Source: Alphaproteobacteria bacterium (GTDB lineage Bacteria; Pseudomonadota; Alphaproteobacteria; JABAAW01; JAHZMA01). Taken from it: a DNA stretch of 64,000 bases. Where the stretch lies: the NCBI GenBank assembly GCA_022599575.1, contig JAHZMA010000126.1, positions 1 to 64,000 on the forward strand, read 5' to 3'. Below are positions 1 to 8,795 of the stretch, piece after piece. Position numbers and translations under genes: made by a program. The notes under the pieces are model-generated. The model did no database searches and was not told where the DNA came from. It saw only the letters and a program-made list of their open reading frames with translations. The first letter of the stretch is position 1. Each line of letters starts with the position of its first letter.

Positions 1-22
1 AACCGAAGAAAGTTTGAGGGTT

Positions 23-2485
23 ATGGCAATAAATGTTTCTTTAGCTGAAAATCATCATCAGCAATCTCCTAACAAAAAAATTATTCCGCGCACAAAAATT
101 AAAGTGTTCGGCATTGGCGGTGCAGGCAGTAACGCCGTGGATAGCATGATACGCGTCAGTATGGAAGGCGTGGATTTTGTCGCTTGTAATACCGACCAGC
201 AAACGTTAGAAAACAGCCTTGCTGAAACAAAAATTCAGCTGGGCGCGCAAACCACGCAAGGGTTAGGCACGGGTTCTAACCCAAAAACTGGGGCGCAAGC
301 GGCGCATGAAGCGTTAGATGAAATTAAAGAAATGATTAGCAATACGCAATTATTGTTTCTCACCGCTGGTATGGGCGGCGGCACGGGCACGGGTGCGATT
401 TCGGTGATTGCCAAAATTGCCCGCGATATGGGCGTGTTAACAGTGGCTGTGGTAACCAAACCATTTGCCTTTGAGGGCGAGAGACGCTTGAAAACCGCAA
501 AGATTGGTATCCGCAATTTGGGCAAATATGTTGATACTTTGGTGGTGATTGATAATCAAAATTTACTTGCCATTGCCGATGAGAAAACCACTTTTAACGA
601 TGCGTTTAATATGACCAACGAAGTTGTGGCTTCGGGCATTAAAGGCGTAACAGATTTAATGACGATGCCGGGGATTATCAATCTGGATTTTTCGGATATC
701 ACCACCATCATGGGTGAGCGTGGCAAAGCGCTGATTGGCACTGCCGAAGAAGAGGGCGATGATAGGGCGATTAAAGCGGCCGAACGGGCATTGAATAATC
801 AGTTGCTAGATGATGTGAAGTTAGAACATGCCACTGGCGTATTGGTGAATGTAACAGGCGGTGATGATTTAGGATTGCTTGAGGTTGACCGCGCCGTTAA
901 TATGATTAAAGAAGCCGCATCAGAAAATGCCCAGTTGATTTTTGGCGCATCGGCAAGTCAAAAATTACAAGGTAAGATTCGAATTACCATTTTAGCCACA
1001 GGCATTACGCATCATCATAGCGATATACCGATGGAAGATGATATGGAAAATGACAATGAAAAAATAACCGTAACAGAAGATAAAGAAACCAAAGAAATCT
1101 CAAAAAATTCAGAAACAGGGCAAAGCGCGCAAACTGAAACAGAAATAAGCAAAACAGATGAGAATAATCAGGATAATCAGCAACAGATAAATGAAACAAT
1201 CAGTGAAAAAATAGAAACGCCCATAATAGAAATGCCCATAGCTGAACAGGCGCAACAATCACAACAGGCGCAGCAACCACAAACACAGCAAGCGCAACAA
1301 TTTCAGCCGCAGCCACAACAACCGCAATTACAACAATTCCAGCCGCAACAGCAAATGCCGCAACAGATGGCACAACAAATACATGCCCAACAACAAGCGC
1401 ATCAACAACAAATGGCGCAACAGCAATATGTGAATATGCAACAGGCACATCAACAGCAAGCCCCTTATCTCAATCGTAATGGTAACGCATTGCCAATTCA
1501 CGAGATGGTGATTAGTGATGACCCAATCAATGTGCCACATCATTATCGGCAAAATACGCAACAAATGCCAATACAGGGAAATAACACCCCGCAGGAAAAT
1601 AACACGCCACAAAACGCGATTCACGGTGATAATATTGATGTCAATAATTATGCTGCCAATCTAAAATTGGAACAGTTGCGCGCGAAAATTCATTTTGCCA
1701 ACCATGCCCAACCTAACACACAAATTGACAATCATATTGTGCAAGATATTAAACAAGTGCAATCGCAACTTGATGAAATTAGTATGAATACAAGACAGAC
1801 AGCGAATAGTCAAAATCCGCAAAATCCACAAAATCCTCAAAGCTCGCAAAATAATGGCACAGGCATGGTAGAGCATATCCAAAAAATGAAGCCAACACAG
1901 TATGATACTGACCATAATCTTGACTATCACGCTGGTGAACAGCATGATATTAATATTGCTGATGATGAGTATCATGGTAATAGGCAGTATGAAACAGAAT
2001 ATGATGCCCAATATGATACCGACTATAATGCCGACTATAATAATGAGCAGGCGCAAGAAACAACACAGGCGCATCAGCCTCATAAGGTGAATATTAAGCG
2101 ACCTGTTGCCACGCCCCCATCACAACATCAAGCACAACATCAGGCAAAAAATCAGGCCCAAAATCAGACACAGGCACAAGCGCCAAATATGGAGTCACCA
2201 AATATCGAGCGTTCTAAAAAAATACCATTTAGGTTGAAAAGAGGCGGTGGCCAAACAGAAAATCATCAGGCAGAAACCCATCAGGCAGAAGAGCATCGGG
2301 CGCCGTTAGAAAAATCAAAACAGAAGCAAGAATTTAATAGTAAAGCAAAGGTCGAAAGTTTTGACCTTCCCTTTGATGATAAAGCCTCTGATGACGATGT
2401 TGCCAAAGAAGCCGTGAATGGTGGTAAAATGTTGAGCCGTAAAGAACTTGATATTCCAGCCTTCCTGCGCCGTCAAGCTAATTAA
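23..2485 (+). CDS. ftsZ: Cell division protein FtsZ with very long low-complexity C-terminal linker and terminal DIPAFLRRQAN peptide
   Basis: Tubulin-like GTPase signature GGGTGTGA, FGIGGAGSNAV N-terminus, C-terminal conserved peptide. ORF opens at TTG 14; ATG at 23 preferred. Confidence 0.97.
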   Translation: MAINVSLAENHHQQSPNKKIIPRTKIKVFGIGGAGSNAVDSMIRVSMEGVDFVACNTDQQTLENSLAETKIQLGAQTTQGLGTGSNPKTGAQAAHEALDEIKEMISNTQLLFLTAGMGGGTGTGAISVIAKIARDMGVLTVAVVTKPFAFEGERRLKTAKIGIRNLGKYVDTLVVIDNQNLLAIADEKTTFNDAFNMTNEVVASGIKGVTDLMTMPGIINLDFSDITTIMGERGKALIGTAEEEGDDRAIKAAERALNNQLLDDVKLEHATGVLVNVTGGDDLGLLEVDRAVNMIKEAASENAQLIFGASASQKLQGKIRITILATGITHHHSDIPMEDDMENDNEKITVTEDKETKEISKNSETGQSAQTETEISKTDENNQDNQQQINETISEKIETPIIEMPIAEQAQQSQQAQQPQTQQAQQFQPQPQQPQLQQFQPQQQMPQQMAQQIHAQQQAHQQQMAQQQYVNMQQAHQQQAPYLNRNGNALPIHEMVISDDPINVPHHYRQNTQQMPIQGNNTPQENNTPQNAIHGDNIDVNNYAANLKLEQLRAKIHFANHAQPNTQIDNHIVQDIKQVQSQLDEISMNTRQTANSQNPQNPQNPQSSQNNGTGMVEHIQKMKPTQYDTDHNLDYHAGEQHDINIADDEYHGNRQYETEYDAQYDTDYNADYNNEQAQETTQAHQPHKVNIKRPVATPPSQHQAQHQAKNQAQNQTQAQAPNMESPNIERSKKIPFRLKRGGGQTENHQAETHQAEEHRAPLEKSKQKQEFNSKAKVESFDLPFDDKASDDDVAKEAVNGGKMLSRKELDIPAFLRRQAN
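1021..2440 (+). other. Low-complexity Q/N/H-rich disordered linker region inside FtsZ
   Basis: Translation dominated by Q, N, H, A repeats (e.g. QQAQQPQTQQAQQFQPQPQQPQLQQ, SQNPQNPQNPQ, HQAQHQAKNQAQNQ) between GTPase domain and C-terminal peptide. Confidence 0.9.
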
Positions 2486-2554
2486 TTTGCGCCGTCAAGC
2501 GAATTGATTATGCGCCGTCAAGCTAATTAATCCTGCGCCGTCAAGCGAATTGAT
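2466..2554 (+). repeat. Four tandem copies of a 21-bp unit TGCGCCGTCAAGC(T/G)AATT(A/G)AT spanning the ftsZ stop codon
   Basis: Copies at 2466-2486, 2488-2508, 2511-2531, 2534-2554; period 22-23 bp; T/G variants alternate. Confidence 0.97.
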
Positions 2555-2578
2555 ACATGCTTAATTTTATATGGTAAT

Positions 2579-2600
2579 TTCTGTACAGAAGCATTATAAT
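2579..2600 (+). promoter_or_regulatory. Palindrome TTCTGTACAGAA next to a TATAAT -10 just upstream of lipA
   Basis: Perfect 12-bp palindrome 2579-2590; TATAAT 2595-2600; lipA ATG at 2608 with no visible SD. Confidence 0.5.
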
Positions 2601-2607
2601 CACCAAC

Positions 2608-3564
2608 ATGGAACATGAGACACAAATTCGTTTAGGTGCAAAACGCCACCCTGAAAAACAAAAAAATCCTGATAGCTATTCGGCAAAAAAGCCTGATTGG
2701 TTGCGCGTGCGCGTCAGCAATAATTCTGAATTTTTAGCCACCCAGAAAATTGTGCGCGATAAAAAATTAGTCACGGTTTGCGAAGAAGCCGCTTGCCCAA
2801 ATATCGGCGAATGTTGGGCAAAAAAACACGCAACTTTTATGATTTTGGGCAGTATCTGCACGCGTGCATGTGCTTTTTGTAACGTAGCAACGGGCAAACC
2901 ATTTGCGCCAGACCCTTTTGAAGCCTATCGAGTGGCGGATTCTGTCGCCCAGATGGGGCTTGAACATGTGGTGATTACATCGGTTGACCGCGATGATTTG
3001 GCCGATGGTGGTGCCGAAGCTTTTGTGGCAGTTATCACGGCAATTAAGGCGAAATCTCCGCATAGCACGGTTGAAATTTTAACGCCAGATTTTCGCGATA
3101 AACACGGCGCGATAGAAAGAGTGGCGGCGGCAAAGCCCGATGTGTTTAATCATAATATGGAAACTGTGCCGCGCCTTTATCCGCATATTCGTCCGGGCGC
3201 ACGCTATTTCACCTCGCTTGAATTATTGCACCGCGTCAAAAAGATTGATGGCAATATTTTTACCAAATCTGGCATGATGGTGGGTTTGGGCGAAAGCAAG
3301 CAAGAAGTGATGCAGGTGATGGATGATTTACGGGCAGCACAAGTGGATTTTATCACGATTGGGCAATATTTACAGCCAACCCCTAAACATGCGCCGATTG
3401 ACCGCTTTGTAACGCCTGATGAATTTAAGGAATTGGAAAAAATCGCTTATGGCAAAGGTTTCTTGATGGTGGCTTGCACGCCGCTGACGCGTTCTTCGCA
3501 TCATGCGGGCGATGATTTTAAGAAATTACAACAGGCGCGCCAAATGTTAAAGGGCGTATCATAA
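2608..3564 (+). CDS. lipA: Lipoyl synthase
   Basis: Radical SAM motif [10 protein letters not shown] and N-terminal cysteine cluster [12 protein letters not shown]. Confidence 0.97.
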   Translation: MEHETQIRLGAKRHPEKQKNPDSYSAKKPDWLRVRVSNNSEFLATQKIVRDKKLVTVCEEAACPNIGECWAKKHATFMILGSICTRACAFCNVATGKPFAPDPFEAYRVADSVAQMGLEHVVITSVDRDDLADGGAEAFVAVITAIKAKSPHSTVEILTPDFRDKHGAIERVAAAKPDVFNHNMETVPRLYPHIRPGARYFTSLELLHRVKKIDGNIFTKSGMMVGLGESKQEVMQVMDDLRAAQVDFITIGQYLQPTPKHAPIDRFVTPDEFKELEKIAYGKGFLMVACTPLTRSSHHAGDDFKKLQQARQMLKGVS

Positions 3565-3576
3565 TCGGGCGGTATC

Positions 3577-4062
3577 ATGGAATATCGCGCTGAACAAAAT
3601 GTGTCGCTAACGGCAGAACAGATTTTTGCGATTATCTCGGATGTGGAATCCTATCAAGAATTTTTGCCATGGTGTCAGGGCAGTCGGCTGGTGGAAACAT
3701 TAAGCACCGATAGGCATATCGGCTTGCTATTGATAGGGTTTCAGCATTTTAAGGAAAAATTTTACTCAGAAGTGGTGGTGGATAGAAAAAATTTGCGGGT
3801 AGAAATGCGCGTGCCGATTGAATGTGATAACCCAAAATATCGTAAAGGTAATAATGCGGTGAAACAGCTTTACGCCTATTGGCAATTAACGCCAAGCAAT
3901 GATGGTGCTGAAACCGAAGCGGAAACGATAACAAATGTGCAATTCTATATAGAATTTAGAATGAAGCTAAAATTATACGATCAAATCCTATCGCTGATGA
4001 TGAAAGATACGATTGGCAAAATGGCAGAGGCGTTTATTGTTCGGGCTAAAAAATTGCGGTGA
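3577..4062 (+). CDS. COQ10/RatA-like START-domain protein
   Basis: EYRAEQNVSLTAEQIFAIISDVESYQEFLPWCQGSRL, typical of the coenzyme-Q-binding COQ10 family; located after lipA. Confidence 0.88.
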   Translation: MEYRAEQNVSLTAEQIFAIISDVESYQEFLPWCQGSRLVETLSTDRHIGLLLIGFQHFKEKFYSEVVVDRKNLRVEMRVPIECDNPKYRKGNNAVKQLYAYWQLTPSNDGAETEAETITNVQFYIEFRMKLKLYDQILSLMMKDTIGKMAEAFIVRAKKLR

Positions 4063-4096
4063 TGAGGAGATAAGACACATTCCCCTCTCGTCATTC

Positions 4097-4176
4097 CGTG
4101 CGTTTCGAGGTGTGCAACATAAAGGCGGTGCGTGTCAGGTTACGCAACACTAAAATCGTGCGTGTCGTTACGCATT
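4097..4176. repeat. Three degenerate ~30-bp tandem repeats (CGTGCGTGTC..GTTACGCAACACTAAAAT) reaching the 3' end of the methyltransferase gene
   Basis: 4097-4125, 4126-4156, 4157-4176 aligned by eye. Confidence 0.6.
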
Positions 4177-5424
4177 CTCCATCATTTTATGCTTATCTTC
4201 AATATCGGCAATGATATTGTTTAACGTGCCTTGCACCCATTCATGCTTGTTAGCGTATTTTTCATGGATATACGCTTCTATGGCGCGGAAATGCGGTGTT
4301 TCTAAATGATATTCAAGCCGATAATCTCGGTTAGGGTCACTGGTTTGATAGCTGTTAAGGCGGTTATTAACATCAGATGCGATGCCGACCTTATAATCAT
4401 CAGGATATTGTGGGTTAGATATAATATAAACGCTCTTTTTCAATATATAATCATCGCCCCTATCCGTTCGTTTCGGTGCTTTGGTTTGAAACGTAACCAA
4501 TTCTTCTTGAAATAGACTGCCGTCCCATTCTACTTCCTCACCCAACCGTGTTTTAACCAATTCGAATGCTTTGACTGATACATCTATGCCAATCCATTTT
4601 CGGTTTAAGCGTTCGGCAGCCACGCAAGTTGTGGCGCAACCACAAAAGGGGTCAAGCACAATATCACCTTCATTGCTTGAGGCTTTGATGATGCGTTCCA
4701 ATAATGCCAATGGCTTTTGCGTAGGGTAACCACGTCGTTCAGGTGATTGACTAATATGGGGCTTTGTTTCATCATGGTCCCAAATATCTCTTAAATAGGT
4801 GTCGACATAAAATTTGCCACTATCATCTATTTGTGTGTGCCTGAATGGCTTGGCATAATATTGCCGTTCCATCGTTGGTATGTAGGTGTAGTTCGGCTTT
4901 TTTACATACATAAATATCGTATCATGTTTTCTAGGCCACCATTTCATAGCCACGCCTTGCGTTCTATAGCCCCAAATAATTTCATTACGGAAATTTTTTT
5001 CACCGAAAATACAATCAAGCAGTAATTTAAGGGAGTGGCTCATGGTAGAATCGCAATGTAAATACAGGCTTCCAGTATCTTTTAACACGCGATGGCATTC
5101 TATCAATCTGATTGCCATATAGGCAAGATAACAAAAATTGTAAGAAGTTCTGCCTTCAATATTTTTAACCGCCTCTAGCAGATTAAAGATATTATCCTTA
5201 TCTTCCTTAATCGTTTGTAGCCATTCACTTTTAACATCTTCTTGCCTAAATATATCTTTGAATGCCGCACCCTCCGCCGAGCTACCAATAGGGGCGGTAA
5301 AAGTTTTCTTCTTATTAAAAGGTGGGTCAAGATAAATTAAATCGATAGATTCACTATCGATGCCTTGAAGTATATCAAGATTGTCTTTACAAAAAATAGT
5401 ACGATTGGCGATATTATTTTGCAT
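4168..5424 (-). CDS. DNA (N4/N6) methyltransferase with C-terminal GIY-YIG/T5orf172-like domain
   Basis: Motif IV LIYLDPPFN precedes motif I VLDPFCGCATTCVAAERL (beta-class order). C-terminus SVYIISNPQYPDDYKVGIASDVNNRLNSYQTSDPNRDYRLEY resembles GIY-YIG/T5orf172. ORF opens at 5457; ATG at 5424 preferred. Confidence 0.85.
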   Translation of the reverse strand: MQNNIANRTIFCKDNLDILQGIDSESIDLIYLDPPFNKKKTFTAPIGSSAEGAAFKDIFRQEDVKSEWLQTIKEDKDNIFNLLEAVKNIEGRTSYNFCYLAYMAIRLIECHRVLKDTGSLYLHCDSTMSHSLKLLLDCIFGEKNFRNEIIWGYRTQGVAMKWWPRKHDTIFMYVKKPNYTYIPTMERQYYAKPFRHTQIDDSGKFYVDTYLRDIWDHDETKPHISQSPERRGYPTQKPLALLERIIKASSNEGDIVLDPFCGCATTCVAAERLNRKWIGIDVSVKAFELVKTRLGEEVEWDGSLFQEELVTFQTKAPKRTDRGDDYILKKSVYIISNPQYPDDYKVGIASDVNNRLNSYQTSDPNRDYRLEYHLETPHFRAIEAYIHEKYANKHEWVQGTLNNIIADIEDKHKMMENA

Positions 5425-5457
5425 AAAATTTAACTCACAATATTTAAGCCACAGCAT

Positions 5458-6909
5458 TTAAGCCGCTAATTCAGTACCACCGATTGCTAATTTATCGATT
5501 TTTAACGAAGGTTGCCCAACCCCTACTGGCACGGATTGCCCATCTTTGCCACATGTGCCGATGCCCGTATCAAGCGACATATCATTGCCGACCATTGAGA
5601 TTTGATTCATCACATCAATACCACTACCGATTAGGGTTGCGCCTTTCAGCGGTGCGGTTACTTTGCCATTCTCAATTTTATAGGCTTCGGTGCAGCTAAA
5701 CACAAATTGCCCCGATGTAATATCCACCTGTCCGCCACCAAAATTGACGGCATACACGCCCTTATCCACCGATGCAATCATCTCGTCAAGCGTATGGTTG
5801 CCATTGCTCATAAATGTATTGGTCATGCGTGGCATTGGCAAATGCTGAAACGATTCCCGCCTGCCATTGCCTGTAGGGTTCACACCCATCAGCCTTGCAT
5901 TCATCTTATCTTGCAAATAGCCCGTTAAAATCCCATCTTCAATCAAAACATTACGCGCTGATTGCGTGCCTTCATCATCAATAGAAATCGAGCCACGTCT
6001 GCCTTGCAATGTGCCATCATCAATCACGGTCACGCCTTTTGATGCCACCTGTTGTCCCATTTTTCCTGCAAAAACCGATGTTTCTTTGCGGTTGAAATCG
6101 CCCTCAAGCCCATGCCCCACAGCTTCGTGCAATAACACACCGCACCAGCCTGGCCCTAGCACCACTGGTAATTCACCCGCTGGCGCAGGCACGGAATCTA
6201 AATTGATAATGGCTTGCTTCAACGCTTGTTCGCAGGCAAATTTACAGGCATCGTGATTAATATAATCATATAAATTTTCGCGCCCGCCAAAGCCGTAACT
6301 GCCTTGTTCCATACGCCCTGATGCTTCCACCATCACATTGATTGAGATACGGGTTAAGGGGCGACAATCATAGGCAATCTGCCCATCGGGGCGGATAATT
6401 TCAACATATTGAAACTGGTTGCCAAGAGACATGGTCACTTGCCGAATGCGGTTATCTTTGGCGCGCAATTCTTTATCTAATTTCAGCAGTAATGCCGATT
6501 TGTCCGAGAAACTCGCCTCGTTAATCGGCGAATGATTGCCATAATAACGCGGTGGATTTTTGGCTAAAATATCCTTATCTAAATTGGCGCCCATTTGACC
6601 AGTGGCATTCGTTTGACTGGGCAGAATATTACGCACCACCTTGCCCGCAATATCAATTTGTTCTAAAGTAACATTAGAAGAGCTAGCATAAGAAGCGGCA
6701 TCTTCTTTTACGGAACGCAAACCGAAGCCTGCGGAAATATCATAACTGGCATTTTTAATGATGCGGTCGGATAATAATAGGCTTTCGGTGGTTTGATGCT
6801 CTAAAAAAATCTCACCATCATCGGCGCCTGATAAAATATCACCTAATTTTGCGCTGGCTTTATCGCGGTCAAAATCCTTAAAAAAATCTGTCATACCAAA
6901 ATTTGTCAT
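5458..6909 (-). CDS. tldD: Metalloprotease TldD
   Basis: HEAVGHGLEGD metal-binding motif and full-length TldD-like sequence. Confidence 0.95.
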   Translation of the reverse strand: MTNFGMTDFFKDFDRDKASAKLGDILSGADDGEIFLEHQTTESLLLSDRIIKNASYDISAGFGLRSVKEDAASYASSSNVTLEQIDIAGKVVRNILPSQTNATGQMGANLDKDILAKNPPRYYGNHSPINEASFSDKSALLLKLDKELRAKDNRIRQVTMSLGNQFQYVEIIRPDGQIAYDCRPLTRISINVMVEASGRMEQGSYGFGGRENLYDYINHDACKFACEQALKQAIINLDSVPAPAGELPVVLGPGWCGVLLHEAVGHGLEGDFNRKETSVFAGKMGQQVASKGVTVIDDGTLQGRRGSISIDDEGTQSARNVLIEDGILTGYLQDKMNARLMGVNPTGNGRRESFQHLPMPRMTNTFMSNGNHTLDEMIASVDKGVYAVNFGGGQVDITSGQFVFSCTEAYKIENGKVTAPLKGATLIGSGIDVMNQISMVGNDMSLDTGIGTCGKDGQSVPVGVGQPSLKIDKLAIGGTELAA

Positions 6910-6966
6910 AATCGTTCCAATTCTACTTTAATGATGATTGTATTGTGCAACGAAACGCTAGCTTCG

Positions 6967-7800
6967 TCAAGGGGTGCTTGCCAAATTCAGCACATCAAGC
7001 ATTGAATAAAGCCCTGCTTTTTGTTTGCCAAGCCATAATGCGCCATGCACCGCGCCTTTAGCGAAAATTTCTTTAGATTGTGCGCGATGGTCAAAAATGA
7101 TGCGTTCATCAGTGCCTGCAAAAATCACCTGATGCTCGCCTACCACCGTGCCACCACGTAAAGTGGCATAACCGATTTTACCTTTTGCGCGTTCTGTCGT
7201 GCTAAGCCCATCATGCGGGGGCAGCATCATATCGGCGATGCGTTTATCATCATTGCTGCCATTGCTGATTTTGCCTAATGCACATGCCTCGCCTAATGCT
7301 AATGCCGTGCCAGATGGCGCGTCTAGTTTTTGCCGATGGTGCATTTCGATAATTTCAATATCATAATCATCGGGCAGAATTTGCGCCGCTTGCTTCACCA
7401 TGCCCAGCAGTAAATTCACCCCTAATGAAAAATTAGCAGCGCGCAATACGGGGATATAATGACCGCACATATCAAGCTCGCGTGATTGTTGTTCGGAAAA
7501 GCCAGTTGTGCCGCACACATAGGCAGTCTCGCTATTGGCGCAGATACGGGCATGGTTGATAGCGGCATCGGGCAGGGTGAAATCAATCACCACATCGCTT
7601 TCGGGGATGATTTTCAGCGGCTCACTGCTTAAAGTGATGCCAATGTTAGCACCACCAATGAGGGCGGAAACATCTTTGCCGATCAGCGCATTTTCGGGGC
7701 GTAGGGTTGCGCCAAATAGCATGGCTTGCGGGTGATTGATAACGCTGTGCAACAGCATTTGTCCCATTCTGCCGCCTGCACCCGTGATGGTGATATTCAT
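6967..7800 (-). CDS. dapB: 4-hydroxy-tetrahydrodipicolinate reductase
   Basis: N-terminal GAGGRMGQ; EIIEMHHRQKLDAPSGTAL signature. Confidence 0.96.
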   Translation of the reverse strand: MNITITGAGGRMGQMLLHSVINHPQAMLFGATLRPENALIGKDVSALIGGANIGITLSSEPLKIIPESDVVIDFTLPDAAINHARICANSETAYVCGTTGFSEQQSRELDMCGHYIPVLRAANFSLGVNLLLGMVKQAAQILPDDYDIEIIEMHHRQKLDAPSGTALALGEACALGKISNGSNDDKRIADMMLPPHDGLSTTERAKGKIGYATLRGGTVVGEHQVIFAGTDERIIFDHRAQSKEIFAKGAVHGALWLGKQKAGLYSMLDVLNLASTP

Positions 7801-8771
7801 GCTAGCGTTCCTCCATCTAAATCTGTTTTGGTAAAATATGTTTTAGCATCACTTAAATCTTGTTGCATCTGGGTTTGTAATGTCTGCAAACAGGGGAAAT
7901 TTACTTCTGCACGCAAATAATGGTGGAAATCAACGCTGAGATGCTTGCCGTAAATATCGCCTGCAAAATCTATCAGATGCACTTCCAATAATGGCGTCTT
8001 GCCGCCCACTGTTGGGCGTGTACCAAAACTGGCGACAGCTTGATATGGTGTATTATCACCTGCAATCTGCACCTGAACGGCATAGACACCATAAGCAGGT
8101 GGGCAGTAATCATTGGGTAAAATATTGGCAGTCGGCATGTTGAGGGTGCGCCCTAATTGTTCGCCCCGTATCACCTCACCGCTGATATTATAGGCACGCC
8201 CCAGCATGTTGCGCGCCAATGCAACATCGCCTTGCATGATGGCATCACGAATGGCGCGCGAGGCAAAACGTTGCTGATGTTCATTACTTTGCGCGCCAAC
8301 CATATAATAGTCAAAGCCATAATGCTTGCTTGCCTGCTGCAATGTTGCTTGATTGCCAGCGCGTTTTTTGCCAAAATGGAAATCATCGCCCGTTATCACG
8401 GCTTTGGCTTGCAACATATCGCATAGAATATTGCTGATAAACTCATCAGGGGTTAGCGAGGCACATTGCTGATTAAATGCCATCAGCAACAGCGCATCAA
8501 TATCATATTGTGTGAGCAACTCTAATTTTTGCTGAAGCGATGTTAGCTTAAAGAAAGGGCGGTCGGGCTGAAAAAACTGCACAGGGTGCGGGGTAAAGTT
8601 AAGCAAAAGATGTGGCTTTGGAAAATTTTGCTGTTTGATAGCGTTAAATAATGCCTGATGCCCCTTATGCAAGCCATCGAAATTACCAATCAGCACCGTG
8701 CCATGATGCCAATTTTTCAATTCTGATGCAGGGGTTAAAGTTGTGATATGAATAAGATGTGTGGGTATCAT
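7797..8771 (-). CDS. ribF: Bifunctional riboflavin kinase/FAD synthetase
   Basis: GNFDGLHKGHQALF and RGEQLGRTLNMPTANI motifs; overlaps dapB start by 4 bp. Confidence 0.95.
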   Translation of the reverse strand: MIPTHLIHITTLTPASELKNWHHGTVLIGNFDGLHKGHQALFNAIKQQNFPKPHLLLNFTPHPVQFFQPDRPFFKLTSLQQKLELLTQYDIDALLLMAFNQQCASLTPDEFISNILCDMLQAKAVITGDDFHFGKKRAGNQATLQQASKHYGFDYYMVGAQSNEHQQRFASRAIRDAIMQGDVALARNMLGRAYNISGEVIRGEQLGRTLNMPTANILPNDYCPPAYGVYAVQVQIAGDNTPYQAVASFGTRPTVGGKTPLLEVHLIDFAGDIYGKHLSVDFHHYLRAEVNFPCLQTLQTQMQQDLSDAKTYFTKTDLDGGTLA

Positions 8772-8795
8772 AGATGGTGTTGAACAATATGATGC

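Noticed and set aside
1661-2083. 140-aa hydrophobic ORF on the minus strand inside ftsZ
   Set aside because: Antisense shadow of the Q/N-rich linker; no SD, composition explained by complementing CAA/CAG/AAT codons.
2466-2554. Possible CRISPR or REP-type array at ftsZ end
   Set aside because: Spacing only 1-2 bp between units; units derive from the ftsZ coding end.
4168-5424. CcrM orthologue
   Set aside because: Beta-order methylase, but the C-terminus looks like GIY-YIG/T5orf172 rather than the usual CcrM C-terminal domain; specificity cannot be inferred.
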